This document shows, one piece after another, positions 31,494 to 45,867 of a DNA stretch of 64,000 bases; within the stretch, counting starts at the first letter, position 1; each line of letters opens with the position of its first letter. Both the position numbers and the translations under genes were made by a program. Under the pieces are notes generated by a model. The model searched no databases. It saw only the letters and a list, made by a program, of their open reading frames with translations, and was not told the origin of the DNA. Origin of the DNA: Agromyces tardus (GTDB lineage Bacteria; Actinomycetota; Actinomycetes; Actinomycetales; Microbacteriaceae); the NCBI RefSeq assembly GCF_003710805.1, contig NZ_RHHB01000010.1:1-64000 (forward strand), given 5' to 3'.

Positions 31494-33554
31494 ATGCAGG
31501 CAACCCGATCCGTCCGGCCGTTCGAGGTCGTCAGCGAGTACTCGCCGAGCGGTGACCAGCCGCAGGCGATCGCCGAGCTCGCCGCGCGCATCAATGCCGG
31601 CGAGACCGATGTGGTGCTCCTCGGCGCGACAGGAACGGGCAAGTCGGCGACGACCGCCTGGCTCATCGAGCAGGTGCAGCGGCCCACGCTCGTGCTCGCC
31701 CACAACAAGACGCTCGCCGCCCAGCTCACGACCGAGTTCCGCGAGCTCATGCCCAACAACGCCGTCGAGTACTTCGTCTCGTACTACGACTACTACCAGC
31801 CCGAGGCCTACGTGCCGCAGACCGACACCTTCATCGAGAAGGACTCGTCGATCAACGCGGAGGTCGAGCGGCTCCGTCACTCCACGACGAACTCCCTGCT
31901 CAGCCGTCGCGATGTCGTCGTGGTCTCGACGGTCTCGTGCATCTACGGCCTCGGCACGCCCGAGGAGTACCTCAACGCGATGATGCCGTTGCAGGTCGGC
32001 CAGCGCGTCGATCGCGACTGGCTCATCCGCAAGTTCGTCTCCATGCAGTACCAGCGCAACGACATCGACTTCTCGCGGGGCAACTTCCGGGTGCGCGGCG
32101 ACACGATCGAGATCATCCCCGTCTACGAAGAGCTCGCGATCCGCATCGAGATGTTCGGCGACGAGATCGAGGCGCTGTACACGCTCCACCCGCTCACCGG
32201 GCAGGTCGTCGAGAAGCTCGACGTCGTGCCGGTGTTCCCCGGGTCGCACTACGTCGCGAGCACCGACGTGATGCAGCGGGCGATCGGCACGATCCGCATC
32301 GAGCTCGAGGAGCGGCTCGCGGAGCTCGAACGCGAAGGCAAGCTGCTCGAGGCGCAGCGACTGCGCATGCGCACCACCTTCGACCTCGAGATGATGGAGC
32401 AGATCGGCTTCTGCTCCGGCATCGAGAACTACTCGCGGCACATCGACGGCCGTTCCCCGGGCGAGGCGCCGCACTGCCTCATCGACTACTTCCCCGACGA
32501 CTTCCTCGTCGTCATCGACGAGTCCCACGTGACCGTTCCGCAGATCGGTGCGATGTACGAGGGCGACTCGTCGCGCAAGCGCACGCTCGTCGAGCACGGG
32601 TTCCGCCTGCCGAGCGCGCTCGACAACCGCCCACTCAAGTGGAACGAGTTCAAGGACAAGGTCGGCCAGGCGGTCTACCTCTCTGCGACGCCGGGCAAGT
32701 ACGAGATGGGCATCGCCGACGGGATCGTCGAGCAGATCATCCGCCCGACTGGCCTCGTCGACCCCCAGATCGTGGTCAAGCCGTCGAAGGGCCAGATCGA
32801 CGACCTGCTCGAGGAGATCCGCGCGCGTGCCGAGCGCGACGAGCGCGTCCTCGTGACCACCCTCACGAAGAAGATGGCCGAGGAGCTCACCGACTTCCTC
32901 ACCGAGGCCGGGGTGCGCGTGCGCTACCTCCACTCCGACGTCGACACGCTGCGCCGGGTCGAGCTCCTCACCGAGCTCCGTGCCGGTGTCTACGACGTGC
33001 TCGTTGGCATCAACCTCCTGCGTGAGGGGCTCGACCTGCCCGAGGTGTCGCTCGTGGCCATCCTCGACGCCGACAAGGAGGGCTTCCTCCGGTCGTCCAC
33101 CTCGCTCATCCAGACCATCGGCCGTGCCGCCCGCAACGTCTCCGGCGAGGTGCACATGTACGCCGACGTCATGACCGACTCGATGAGCATGGCGATCGAC
33201 GAGACGAACCGCCGCCGCGACCGGCAGCTCGAGTACAACCGAGTCAACGGCATCGATCCCACGCCCCTCCGCAAGCGCATCGCCGACATCACCGATGCGC
33301 TCGCTCGTGAGGAGGCCGACACGGCGGCGCTGCTCGCCGGACGCGACGCGCGGCAGAAGTCGCCCGTGCCCCGCCGGGCGGGCATCGCATCGGCGGGTGC
33401 GAACGACCTCGAGGAGCTCATCCGCGACCTCAACAACCAGATGCTCGAGGCGGCGGGGGAGCTCAAGTTCGAACTCGCCGCCCGGCTGCGCGACGAGGTC
33501 TCCGAGCTCAAGCGGGAGCTGCGCCAGATGGAGAAGGCCGGACACCTCGGCTGA
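31494..33554 (+). CDS. uvrB: Excinuclease ABC subunit B
   Basis: Damage-verification helicase of nucleotide excision repair. 686 residues from ATG 31494 ([16 protein letters not shown]); a start at 31464 is possible in frame but would precede the -10. Walker [17 protein letters not shown], the damage-probing beta-hairpin [19 protein letters not shown] Walker B, helicase motifs V and VI ([36 protein letters not shown]) and the C-terminal UVR domain that meets UvrC ([28 protein letters not shown]). Followed by uvrA and uvrC. Confidence 0.98.
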   Translation: MQATRSVRPFEVVSEYSPSGDQPQAIAELAARINAGETDVVLLGATGTGKSATTAWLIEQVQRPTLVLAHNKTLAAQLTTEFRELMPNNAVEYFVSYYDYYQPEAYVPQTDTFIEKDSSINAEVERLRHSTTNSLLSRRDVVVVSTVSCIYGLGTPEEYLNAMMPLQVGQRVDRDWLIRKFVSMQYQRNDIDFSRGNFRVRGDTIEIIPVYEELAIRIEMFGDEIEALYTLHPLTGQVVEKLDVVPVFPGSHYVASTDVMQRAIGTIRIELEERLAELEREGKLLEAQRLRMRTTFDLEMMEQIGFCSGIENYSRHIDGRSPGEAPHCLIDYFPDDFLVVIDESHVTVPQIGAMYEGDSSRKRTLVEHGFRLPSALDNRPLKWNEFKDKVGQAVYLSATPGKYEMGIADGIVEQIIRPTGLVDPQIVVKPSKGQIDDLLEEIRARAERDERVLVTTLTKKMAEELTDFLTEAGVRVRYLHSDVDTLRRVELLTELRAGVYDVLVGINLLREGLDLPEVSLVAILDADKEGFLRSSTSLIQTIGRAARNVSGEVHMYADVMTDSMSMAIDETNRRRDRQLEYNRVNGIDPTPLRKRIADITDALAREEADTAALLAGRDARQKSPVPRRAGIASAGANDLEELIRDLNNQMLEAAGELKFELAARLRDEVSELKRELRQMEKAGHLG

Positions 33555-33563
33555 GCCCGGATT

Positions 33564-33577
33564 CGAACGTATGTTCG
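33564..33577. promoter_or_regulatory. LexA-type SOS box upstream of uvrA
   Basis: CGAACGTATGTTCG is a perfect match to the Gram-positive LexA operator CGAAC-N4-GTTCG and is fully palindromic. It lies 57 bp before the uvrA start, between uvrB and uvrA. LexA repression of uvrA with induction by DNA damage is the expected role. A CTGACA at 33578-33583 could be the -35 of a controlled promoter. Confidence 0.8.
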
Positions 33578-33621
33578 CTGACAGCACAGGCCGCGGCGGC
33601 ATCCGTGTCAGTGGCGCTCCG

Positions 33622-33627
33622 TACACT
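33622..33627 (+). promoter_or_regulatory. -10 hexamer of uvrA, predicted leaderless
   Basis: TACACT, 6-nt gap CGATAG, GTG at 33634. The SOS box lies about 45 bp further upstream. Confidence 0.45.
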
Positions 33628-33633
33628 CGATAG

Positions 33634-36525
<2,892 letters not shown>

Positions 36526-36528
36526 GCG

Positions 36529-38463
36529 ATGCGCGACGTCCTCCCGTACCGGCCGAAGCCGGGCGAGATCCCCACCTCGCCCGGCGTGTACCGTTTCCGC
36601 GACGACGAGGGGCGGGTGCTCTACGTCGGCAAGGCGAAGAACCTCCGCGCACGCCTCTCGAACTACTTCGCGCCGATCTACAGCCTCCACGAGCGCACAC
36701 GGCGGATGGTGACCACCGCGAGCTCCGTGGAGTGGACCGTCGTCGGGAACGATGTCGAGGCCCTCCAACTCGAGATCACGCTGATCAACGAGTTCCACCC
36801 GCCGTTCAACGTGCGCTTCAAGGACGACAAGAGCTATCCCTACCTGGTGGTGACGCTCGCCGACGACGCGCCCCGGGCCATGATCAGCCGGCGTCGCGGC
36901 ATCCCCGGCGCGCGCTACTTCGGCCCGTACCCCAAGGTCTGGGCGGTCAACGAGACGCTCGAGACGCTGCTCACGCTGTTCCCGATCCGCACCTGCAAGG
37001 ACAGCGACTACAAGCGCGCGATGACGAGCGGCAAGCCGTGCTTCGCCGGCCAGATCGGCCGGTGCTTCGGCCCGTGCTCGATGAAGGTCACGATCGAGGA
37101 GCACCGCGAGAACGTCGACCGGTTCGTCGCCTTCATGCAGAACCAGGATCGTCGCATCATCGGCGAACTGACCCAGCAGATGAAGGCCGCCGCCGCGACG
37201 CTGGACTACGAGACGGCGGCGCGGCGCCGCGACCAGATCCAGGCGGCCGAGTCGTTCTTCGAGAAGAGCGCGGTCGTGCTCGGCGAGCACGTCGACATCG
37301 ACGTCTTCGGCATCGACCACGACGAGCTCTCGGCCGCCGTGCAGCTGTTCATCGTGCGCGGCGGGAGGGTCCGTGGCGTGCGGTCGTGGACCGTCGACAA
37401 GGAACTCGACGTGCCCCTCGGCGAGCTCGTCGACTCGGTCGTGCAGAACGCCTACGGTGACGACATCGTGCCGCCCGGCGAGGTCGTCGTTCCCGAGCTG
37501 CCCGACGACGCACCCGCCCTCGAGGGTTGGCTCGCCGCGATCGCCGGGCGGAAGGTGCGCCTGCGCGCCGCCCAGCGCGGCGACAAGGCCGCGCTCCTCC
37601 AGACCGCCACGCAGAACGCGAAGCAGACGCTCATGCTCTACAAGACGCGTCGCAGCGCCGACTTCACCACGCGCTCCCGGGCGCTGGAAGACATTCAGGA
37701 GGCGCTCGGCATGGCCGACGCGCCCCTGCGCATCGAGTGCTTCGACGTCTCGCACCTCTCGGGCACCAACATCGTCGCGTCGATGGTCGTCTTCGAAGAC
37801 GGCCTGCCCCGCAAAGACGAGTACCGCCGCTTCACCATCCCGAATTCCACCGACGACACCGACTCGATCCACCAGGTGCTCACCCGCCGGCTCGCGTACC
37901 TGGCCGAGCCGTCGCGCCCTTCGGCGACCGCGGCGGCGGGTGCGGATGCGGCGGGCGCGGATGCCGCGGGCGACGACGCCGACGCGGCATCCGTGCGCCG
38001 TGCCAAGTTCGCCTACCGGCCGAACCTGCTCGTCGTCGACGGCGGACAACCGCAGGTGCAAGCCGCCGCGAGGGCGCTCGAGGAGTCCGGCGTCGAGGGC
38101 GTCTACCTGTGCGGGATCGCGAAGCGGCTCGAGGAGATCTGGACGCCCGACTCCGACTTCCCCGTGATCCTCCCGCGCAACAGCGACGCGCTGTTCCTCT
38201 TCCAGCGCGTGCGCGACGAGGCGCACCGGTTCGCCATCACGCACCAGCGCCAGCGGCGCAAGCGCGACATCGCCACCGTGCTGAGCGACATCCCGGGGCT
38301 CGGGCCGACGCGCGTCTCCCAGCTGCTGCGGCACTTCGGCTCGGTGACCCGCCTGCGTGCCGCCGACGAGGCCGCGATCGCGGAGGTGAACGGCATCGGC
38401 CCCGCGCTCGCGGCCACCGTGCACCAGCACCTGCGGGCGGGAAGCTCGCGTGACGCCGACTAG
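36529..38463 (+). CDS. uvrC: Excinuclease ABC subunit C
   Basis: Dual-incision nuclease of excision repair. 644 residues. GIY-YIG domain at the N-terminus ([31 protein letters not shown]), then the UVR domain ([29 protein letters not shown]). An RNase H-like 5' nuclease follows ([38 protein letters not shown]), and a tandem HhH at the end ([34 protein letters not shown]). An Ala/Asp-rich insert at about residues 465-486, coded by GCGGATGC repeats, interrupts the nuclease domain between conserved blocks and looks like a disordered loop. Coupled to uvrA by a 3-nt gap. Confidence 0.97.
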   Translation: MRDVLPYRPKPGEIPTSPGVYRFRDDEGRVLYVGKAKNLRARLSNYFAPIYSLHERTRRMVTTASSVEWTVVGNDVEALQLEITLINEFHPPFNVRFKDDKSYPYLVVTLADDAPRAMISRRRGIPGARYFGPYPKVWAVNETLETLLTLFPIRTCKDSDYKRAMTSGKPCFAGQIGRCFGPCSMKVTIEEHRENVDRFVAFMQNQDRRIIGELTQQMKAAAATLDYETAARRRDQIQAAESFFEKSAVVLGEHVDIDVFGIDHDELSAAVQLFIVRGGRVRGVRSWTVDKELDVPLGELVDSVVQNAYGDDIVPPGEVVVPELPDDAPALEGWLAAIAGRKVRLRAAQRGDKAALLQTATQNAKQTLMLYKTRRSADFTTRSRALEDIQEALGMADAPLRIECFDVSHLSGTNIVASMVVFEDGLPRKDEYRRFTIPNSTDDTDSIHQVLTRRLAYLAEPSRPSATAAAGADAAGADAAGDDADAASVRRAKFAYRPNLLVVDGGQPQVQAAARALEESGVEGVYLCGIAKRLEEIWTPDSDFPVILPRNSDALFLFQRVRDEAHRFAITHQRQRRKRDIATVLSDIPGLGPTRVSQLLRHFGSVTRLRAADEAAIAEVNGIGPALAATVHQHLRAGSSRDAD

Positions 38464-38466
38464 GCT
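38461..38466 (+). promoter_or_regulatory. -10 hexamer of rapZ overlapping the uvrC stop
   Basis: TAGGCT, whose TAG is the uvrC stop codon. Start near 38473 gives a leader of about 28 nt carrying GGAAGGGGG before the ATG at 38501. Confidence 0.45.
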
Positions 38467-38500
38467 GGGGGAGCGCGACGCGGAAGGGGGCCCGACGGCA

Positions 38501-39373
38501 ATGGGGGACGGCGACCAGCAGGAGATGCTCATCGTCACGGGGATGTCCGGAGCGGGCCGATCCACGGTGGCCAATGCGCTCGAGGACCTCGGATGGTACG
38601 TCGTCGACAACCTGCCGCCGCAGATGCTCCGACCGCTCGTCGAGCTCGTGGAGCGCGCCGGCGCCTCGCTGCCCCGCATCGCCGCCGTCGTCGACATCCG
38701 CGGCGGCGGATTCTTCTCCGAGTTGCGCGACATCGTGCAGGCGCTGCGCACCGGCGTCAACGTGCGCGTCATGTTCCTCGACGCGAACGACGCGGTGCTC
38801 GTGCGGCGGTTCGAGTCGGTGCGGCGCCCGCATCCGCTGCAGGGCGACGGCACGCTGCTCGACGGCATCACCGCCGAGCGGGTGCGGCTCGCCGAGGTGC
38901 GCGAGGCGAGCGACATCTTCGTCGACACCTCCGACCTCAACATCCACCAGCTCGCGAACCTCGTCACCGAGTCCTTCGCCGAGGCCGACCGCGCAGGGCT
39001 GCGCGTCACGGTCATGAGCTTCGGGTTCAAGTACGGGCTGCCGGCCGACGCCGACCTCGTCGCCGACGCGCGCTTCCTGCCGAATCCCTTCTGGCAGCCC
39101 GAGCTGCGGCCGCTCACCGGCGAGGACGCGATCGTGGCCGACTACGTGCTGGGCCAGAATGGAGCCCGCGAGTTCCTCGACGCCTACGACACGGCGCTCG
39201 TGCCGGTGCTCGCGGGCTACCAACGCGAGAACAAGCGGCACGTGACCGTCGCGATCGGATGCACCGGCGGAAAGCATCGCTCGGTGGCGCTCGTGCGGGA
39301 ACTCGCGACGAGGCTCGCGAAGCACCCGGGCGTCGCGGTCAGCGTGAAGCATCGCGACCTCGGCAGGGAGTGA
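38501..39373 (+). CDS. rapZ: RNase adapter RapZ / nucleotide-binding YvcJ-like protein
   Basis: 290-residue P-loop protein of the RapZ/YvcJ family. I chose ATG 38501 ([31 protein letters not shown]) with its GGAAGGGGG; a GTG at 38450 inside uvrC is open in frame. Walker A is GMSGAGRST, then [40 protein letters not shown], and the C-terminal UDP-GlcNAc-binding-like block [18 protein letters not shown]. In E. coli it guides RNase E to GlmZ. In Gram-positives the role is unsettled, though it is always beside whiA. The YvcK-type gene usually found between them is missing here. Confidence 0.94.
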   Translation: MGDGDQQEMLIVTGMSGAGRSTVANALEDLGWYVVDNLPPQMLRPLVELVERAGASLPRIAAVVDIRGGGFFSELRDIVQALRTGVNVRVMFLDANDAVLVRRFESVRRPHPLQGDGTLLDGITAERVRLAEVREASDIFVDTSDLNIHQLANLVTESFAEADRAGLRVTVMSFGFKYGLPADADLVADARFLPNPFWQPELRPLTGEDAIVADYVLGQNGAREFLDAYDTALVPVLAGYQRENKRHVTVAIGCTGGKHRSVALVRELATRLAKHPGVAVSVKHRDLGRE

Positions 39374-39446
39374 CCGCCGGCGTCCGGCCGGGCGCGAGGG
39401 CGCGGGGGACCGACGACACCGGGGGAATGACAGAGAGGACGACCAC

Positions 39447-40427
39447 GTGGCACTGACCGCGGATGTGAAGGAAGAGCTCGCGCGAGTCGAGGTGTCGAAG
39501 ACCTCGGTGCGCGCCGCGGAGCTCGCGTCGGTGCTGCGGTTCGCGGGAGGCCTGCACATCATCTCGGGGCGCATCGCGATCGAGGCGGAGCTGGATTCGC
39601 CCAACATCGCGCGGCGCGTGACCCGCGATCTCGGCGAGCTCTACGGCGTGCGACCGGATGTCTCGGTCATCTCCGCCTCGGGCCTCCGGCGCACGAACCA
39701 GTACCTCGTGCGGGTCCTCGACGGCGGCGAGACGCTCGCCCGCCAGACCGGCCTGCTCGACGCCCGGCGGCGGCCCGTGCGCGGACTGCCGAACAAGCTC
39801 ACGACCGGCTCGCGCGACGACGTCGCGGCGGTGTGGCGCGGCGCGTTCCTCGCGCACGGCAGCCTCACCGATCCGGGCCGCTCGGCCGCGCTCGAGGTCA
39901 CCTGCCCGGGCAACGAGACGGCGATGGCCCTCGTGGGCGCGGCGGGCAGGCTCGGCATCTCCGCGAAGGCCCGCGAGGTGCGCGGCGTGCACCGCGTCGT
40001 CATCCGCGACGGCGAGGCGATCAGCGCCATGCTCGCGGTGATGGGCGCGACCGAGACGGTGCGCAACTGGGAGGAGCTGCGGCAGCGCCGCGAGGTGCGC
40101 GCGACCGCGAACCGCCTCGTCAACTTCGACGACGCGAACCTGCGCCGATCCGCCCAGGCCGCGGTGGCCGCGTGCGCGCGCGTGGAGCGCGCCATGGAGC
40201 TCCTCGGCGACGACATCCCCGACCACCTCCGCTACGCGGGCGAGCTGCGGCTCGCCCACCGCGACGCGAGCCTCGACGAGCTCGGCCACCACGCCGACCC
40301 GCCCATGACGAAGGACGCGGTGGCCGGCCGCATCCGTCGACTGCTCGCGATGGCCGACAAGAAGGCGGCCGAGCTCGGCGTGCCCGGCACCGAGGCGAGC
40401 CTGCCCGCCGATCTCGACGAAGTCTGA
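39447..40427 (+). CDS. whiA: DNA-binding protein WhiA
   Basis: 326-residue regulator with a degenerate LAGLIDADG homing-endonuclease fold at the N-terminus ([59 protein letters not shown]) and a C-terminal helix-turn-helix near residues 235-315 ([38 protein letters not shown]). In Streptomyces it activates sporulation septation genes with WhiB. In non-sporulating actinobacteria it is linked to cell division and growth. GTG at 39447 with AGAGAGGA upstream. Downstream is sodA, which is an insertion relative to the whiA-gap order. Confidence 0.96.
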   Translation: MALTADVKEELARVEVSKTSVRAAELASVLRFAGGLHIISGRIAIEAELDSPNIARRVTRDLGELYGVRPDVSVISASGLRRTNQYLVRVLDGGETLARQTGLLDARRRPVRGLPNKLTTGSRDDVAAVWRGAFLAHGSLTDPGRSAALEVTCPGNETAMALVGAAGRLGISAKAREVRGVHRVVIRDGEAISAMLAVMGATETVRNWEELRQRREVRATANRLVNFDDANLRRSAQAAVAACARVERAMELLGDDIPDHLRYAGELRLAHRDASLDELGHHADPPMTKDAVAGRIRRLLAMADKKAAELGVPGTEASLPADLDEV

Positions 40428-40442
40428 ATGGGTCACGGCCCC

Positions 40443-40457
40443 GGCACGGCTCGTGCC
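40443..40457 (+). terminator. Small hairpin after whiA
   Basis: GGCACG-GCT-CGTGCC, 6-bp stem, directly upstream of the sodA -10. Confidence 0.35.
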
Positions 40458-40465
40458 CACGGGCA

Positions 40466-40510
40466 TAGGATCGACGATGGCGCGGTGGAACCGGGCAGAG
40501 GCTCGGTTCC
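40466..40510 (+). promoter_or_regulatory. sodA promoter and leader hairpin
   Basis: TAGGAT (40466-40471) predicts a start near 40478. The leader then forms a 10-bp hairpin with one G-U pair, GGAACCGGGC-AGAG-GCTCGGTTCC (40487-40510), ending 12 nt before the AAGGAG ribosome binding site. Such a 5' stem could protect the mRNA or be a control point for superoxide dismutase. Confidence 0.5.
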
Positions 40511-40533
40511 CCGGCATCTGACAAGGAGAAGCA

Positions 40534-41160
40534 ATGGCTGACTACACCCTCCCAGATCTCGCGTACGACTACTCGGCGCTCGAGCCGAGCATCAGCGGCA
40601 CGATCATGGAGTTGCACCACTCGAAGCACCACCAGGCCTACGTGACGGGCGCGAACACTGCGCTCGCGCAGCTCGCGGAGGCGCGCGACTCGGGCAACCT
40701 CGCGAACGTGAACAAGCTCGAGAAGGACCTCGCGTTCAACCTCGGCGGCCACGTCAACCACTCGATCTTCTGGACGAACCTCTCGCCCGACGGCGGCGAC
40801 AAGCCCACCGGCGAGCTCGCCGCGGCGATCGACGACCACTTCGGCTCGTTCGACAAGTTCCAGGCGCACTTCACGGCCACCGCGCTCGGCGTGCAGGGCT
40901 CCGGCTGGGCCGTGCTCGCATGGGACTCGCTCGGCCAGCGCCCCATCATCGCGCAGTTCTTCGACCAGCAGGGCAACCTCCCGGCAGGCCTGATCCCGCT
41001 GCTCATGCTCGACGTCTGGGAGCACGCGTACTACCTCGACTACAAGAACGTGCGCGCCGATTACGTGAAGGCGTTCTGGAACATCGCGAACTGGGACAAC
41101 GTCCAGCAGCGCTTCCAGGCAGCAAACGAGAAGTCCTCGGGGCTGCTGCTACTGTCATAG
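40534..41160 (+). CDS. sodA: Superoxide dismutase (Mn/Fe family)
   Basis: Converts superoxide to oxygen and hydrogen peroxide; cytosolic. 208 residues. Metal ligands lie in [13 protein letters not shown] (first His), [13 protein letters not shown] (second His) and the signature [12 protein letters not shown] (Asp and His). No signal peptide. Mn is more likely than Fe from the family branch, but that is not provable by reading alone. ATG with a strong AAGGAG. Lies between whiA and gapA and is closed off by a 13-bp terminator, so it is its own unit. Confidence 0.96.
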   Translation: MADYTLPDLAYDYSALEPSISGTIMELHHSKHHQAYVTGANTALAQLAEARDSGNLANVNKLEKDLAFNLGGHVNHSIFWTNLSPDGGDKPTGELAAAIDDHFGSFDKFQAHFTATALGVQGSGWAVLAWDSLGQRPIIAQFFDQQGNLPAGLIPLLMLDVWEHAYYLDYKNVRADYVKAFWNIANWDNVQQRFQAANEKSSGLLLLS

Positions 41161-42261
<1,101 letters not shown>

Positions 42262-42273
42262 GACGAGCAGCTC

Positions 42274-43478
<1,205 letters not shown>

Positions 43479-43488
<10 letters not shown>

Positions 43489-44267
43489 CACGCACCCCGT
43501 TCATCGCGGGCAACTGGAAGATGAACCTCGATCACCTGCAGGCGATCGCGTTCGTGCAGAAGCTCGCGTGGGCGCTCGCCGACGCGAAGCACGACTTCGC
43601 CGACGCGGAGGTCGCCGTCTTCCCCCCGTTCACCGACCTGCGTTCGGTGCAGACGCTCGTCGCCGCAGACGACCTGCCCATCGCCTACGGCGCCCAGGAC
43701 GTCTCGCAGCACGATTCGGGCGCGTACACCGGTGAGGTGTCGGGTGCGTTCCTCGCGAAGCTCGACTGCCGGTACGTCATCATCGGCCACTCCGAACGGC
43801 GCACGCTGCACGGCGAGACCGACGCGGTCGTGAACGCGAAGGTGCAGGCGGCGCATCGCCACGGCATCGTTCCCGTGCTGTGCGTGGGCGAGACGGCGGA
43901 CGACCTCGAGCAGCACGGCGCGAGCGCCGTGCCGGTCGCCCAGTTGCGCGCCGCACTCGACGGCGTCGACGCGTCGAAGGGCCTCGTCGTGGCGTACGAG
44001 CCGGTCTGGGCGATCGGATCGGGCCAGGCGGCCACCCCCGAGCAGGCGCAGCAGGTCTGTGCGGCGCTCCGCGCGGTGCTCGCCGAGGTCGCCGGCGACG
44101 ACGTCGCCGCATCGACCCGCGTGCTCTACGGCGGGTCGGTGAAGGCCGCCAACATCGCGTCGTTCCTCCGCGAGGTCGATGTCGACGGTGCACTCGTCGG
44201 CGGTGCGAGCCTCGACATCGACGAGTTCTCGAGCATCGTCCGCTTCAAGAAGCACGTGGGCGCCTGA
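43479..44267 (+). CDS. tpiA: Triosephosphate isomerase
   Basis: Interconverts dihydroxyacetone phosphate and glyceraldehyde 3-phosphate. 262-residue TIM barrel with [10 protein letters not shown] (Lys), VIIGHSERR (electrophilic His), [15 protein letters not shown] (catalytic Glu) and [11 protein letters not shown] phosphate loop. ATG lies inside the end of pgk. A very strong hairpin follows, ending the glycolytic run. Confidence 0.98.
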
Positions 44268-44301
44268 GCCGCGAGGCGCCGCGAACACGTCGCACCCGCA
44301 C

Positions 44302-44339
44302 CCGCCGTCCCGGCCCGTGACCACGGGCCGGGACGGCGG
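44302..44339 (+). terminator. Terminator after tpiA
   Basis: Perfect 18-bp stem, CCGCCGTCCCGGCCCGTG with its complement, closed by an AC tip. It stops 6 nt before the secG -10. Confidence 0.75.
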
Positions 44340-44345
44340 TGCGGC

Positions 44346-44351
44346 TATACT
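44346..44351 (+). promoter_or_regulatory. -10 hexamer of secG-rbpA
   Basis: TATACT, the closest match to the sigma-A consensus in the window. Start near 44358, then a 40-nt leader with GGAAAGG before the GTG at 44398. Confidence 0.55.
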
Positions 44352-44397
44352 CGACTGGTCGGCATCGACACTTCGTCATGCCCGGAAAGGTTTCACC

Positions 44398-44649
44398 GTG
44401 GAGATTCTCCAGGTCGTCCTGCAGGTGCTGCTCGGTCTCACGAGCCTCCTGCTCACGCTCCTGATCCTGTTGCACAAGGGTCGTGGTGGCGGTCTGTCCG
44501 ACATGTTCGGCGGCGGCGTCACCTCGAACCTCGGCGCCTCGGGCGTCGCAGAGCGCAACCTCAATCGCATCACGATCATCCTCGCGCTCGTGTGGGTGAC
44601 GTGCATCGTCGTGCTCGGACTCATCACGAAGTTCGACGCGGGAATCTGA
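44398..44649 (+). CDS. secG: Preprotein translocase subunit SecG
   Basis: 83-residue auxiliary subunit of the SecYEG translocon. Two transmembrane helices (EILQVVLQVLLGLTSLLLTLLILLH and RITIILALVWVTCIVVLGLI) flank the conserved cytosolic loop KGRGGGLSDMFGGGVTSNLGASGVAERNLNR. GTG start with GGAAAGG upstream. Followed 11 nt later by rbpA. Confidence 0.95.
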   Translation: MEILQVVLQVLLGLTSLLLTLLILLHKGRGGGLSDMFGGGVTSNLGASGVAERNLNRITIILALVWVTCIVVLGLITKFDAGI

Positions 44650-44660
44650 CGGAGGACCCA

Positions 44661-45026
44661 GTGGCATCAGGAAACAGCGCAATCCGCGGCTCGCGCGTCG
44701 GTGCGGGCCCCATGGGCGAGCAGGACCGGGGCTTCCACGCCGACCGCATCGCGGTGAGCTACTGGGACGCGCAGGGCAACGAGACCGTGCGGTACTTCGC
44801 GGCGAACCTCCCCGAGGAGGAGATCCCCGACGTCATCGACAGCCCGTCCACGGGCCTTCCCGCCGGTCGCGACAAGGACAACCCGCCGTCGGTGTCGAAG
44901 CTCGAACCCTACAAGACGCACCTCGCCTACGTGAAGGAGCGGCGCACCGAGGAGGAGGCCGCGGCGCTCCTCGAGGAAGCGCTCGAGCAGCTGCGCGCGC
45001 GTCGAGGCACGGGCACAAAGGACTGA
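44661..45026 (+). CDS. rbpA: RNA polymerase-binding protein RbpA
   Basis: 121-residue actinobacterial transcription factor that binds RNA polymerase and group 1/2 sigma factors and stabilises the open complex. N-terminal ASGNSAIRGSRVGAGPMGEQDRGFHADRIAVSYWDAQGNETVRYFA gives the flexible tail and core domain. The basic linker and the C-terminal sigma-interaction helices are HLAYVKERRTEEEAAALLEEALEQLRARRG. GTG at 44661 with GGAGGA 6 nt upstream. Relevant to the many -10-only promoters seen here, since RbpA helps melt such promoters. Convergent with pgl. Confidence 0.95.
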   Translation: MASGNSAIRGSRVGAGPMGEQDRGFHADRIAVSYWDAQGNETVRYFAANLPEEEIPDVIDSPSTGLPAGRDKDNPPSVSKLEPYKTHLAYVKERRTEEEAAALLEEALEQLRARRGTGTKD

Positions 45027-45032
45027 ACTTGC

Positions 45033-45071
45033 ACGACGACGGGGCCGCCCACCGGGCGGCCCCTTCGTCGT
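45033..45071. terminator. Bidirectional terminator between rbpA and pgl
   Basis: GGGGCCGCCC-ACC-GGGCGGCCCC core of 10 bp, extended by ACGACGA paired with TCGTCGT after one mismatch. Works for rbpA (+) and for the pentose phosphate operon ending with pgl (-). Confidence 0.75.
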
Positions 45072-45096
45072 TCCCGCTCGCGCGGGTGGCGTGCGG

Positions 45097-45867
45097 TCAG
45101 TACTCGCGTGCGATGAGCGCCTCGGGCACCTCTGCCGCGGCATCCTGATCGATGAAGAACACGGTGCGCCGGCGACCCTTGATGCCCGCCACGGGCACTT
45201 CGTCGCGGCTGGCGCCCGCGAGCGCGAGGCCGAGGGCGGAGGCCTTGTCGGCCCCGGCGAGCACGAACCAGATGCGCTGCGAGGAGTTGAGCACCGGCCG
45301 GGTGAGGCTCAGCCGCTCGGGCGGTGGCTTCGGGGACTCGCGCACGGCGATGACCGGGCGGTCGATCACCTGGATCCCGGAGCGGTGCGGGAACAACGAG
45401 GCGATGTGGCCGTCGGGTCCGACGCCGAGGAACGTGATGTCGAAGATCGGGTACCCGAGCCCCGCCGCGCCGTGCCGGGCGAGCTCGGCCGCGTAGGCGT
45501 CGGCCGCCTCGTCGAGCGTGAGCCCCGAATCGGATGCGGGGAACGGGTGCACCTGCTCGGGTGCGAGCTCGAGCGCATCGAGCAGCGCGGCGCGCGACTG
45601 CACGTCGTTCCGCTCGGCGTCGCCGGCCGGAACCCACCGCTCGTCGCCCCACCAGAAGTGGATGCGGCTCCAGTCGATCGAGTGCCGCGCCGGCGACTCC
45701 GCGACGGCCTCGAGCACCGCCCCGCCCATCGACCCGCCGGTGAGGACGACGTGCACCGTCTGCTGCACGTCGAGCAGGTCGAGCACCTTCGTGATGAAGC
45801 GCGCAGCGACCGAGCCGGCCAGGGTGGACTTGTCGGGGTGCACGAGCACGCGCCGCTCGTTCGTCAT
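45097..45867 (-). CDS. pgl: 6-phosphogluconolactonase
   Basis: Hydrolyses 6-phosphogluconolactone to 6-phosphogluconate, second step of the oxidative pentose phosphate pathway. 256 residues, NagB/SugI-like fold: VVLTGGSMGGAVLEAV, FWWGDERWVPAGDAERN, LGVGPDGHIASLFPH and WFVLAGADKASAL. ATG overlaps the opcA stop by 4 nt. Last gene of the tkt-tal-pgi-zwf-opcA-pgl operon. Confidence 0.96.
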   Translation of the reverse strand: MTNERRVLVHPDKSTLAGSVAARFITKVLDLLDVQQTVHVVLTGGSMGGAVLEAVAESPARHSIDWSRIHFWWGDERWVPAGDAERNDVQSRAALLDALELAPEQVHPFPASDSGLTLDEAADAYAAELARHGAAGLGYPIFDITFLGVGPDGHIASLFPHRSGIQVIDRPVIAVRESPKPPPERLSLTRPVLNSSQRIWFVLAGADKASALGLALAGASRDEVPVAGIKGRRRTVFFIDQDAAAEVPEALIAREY

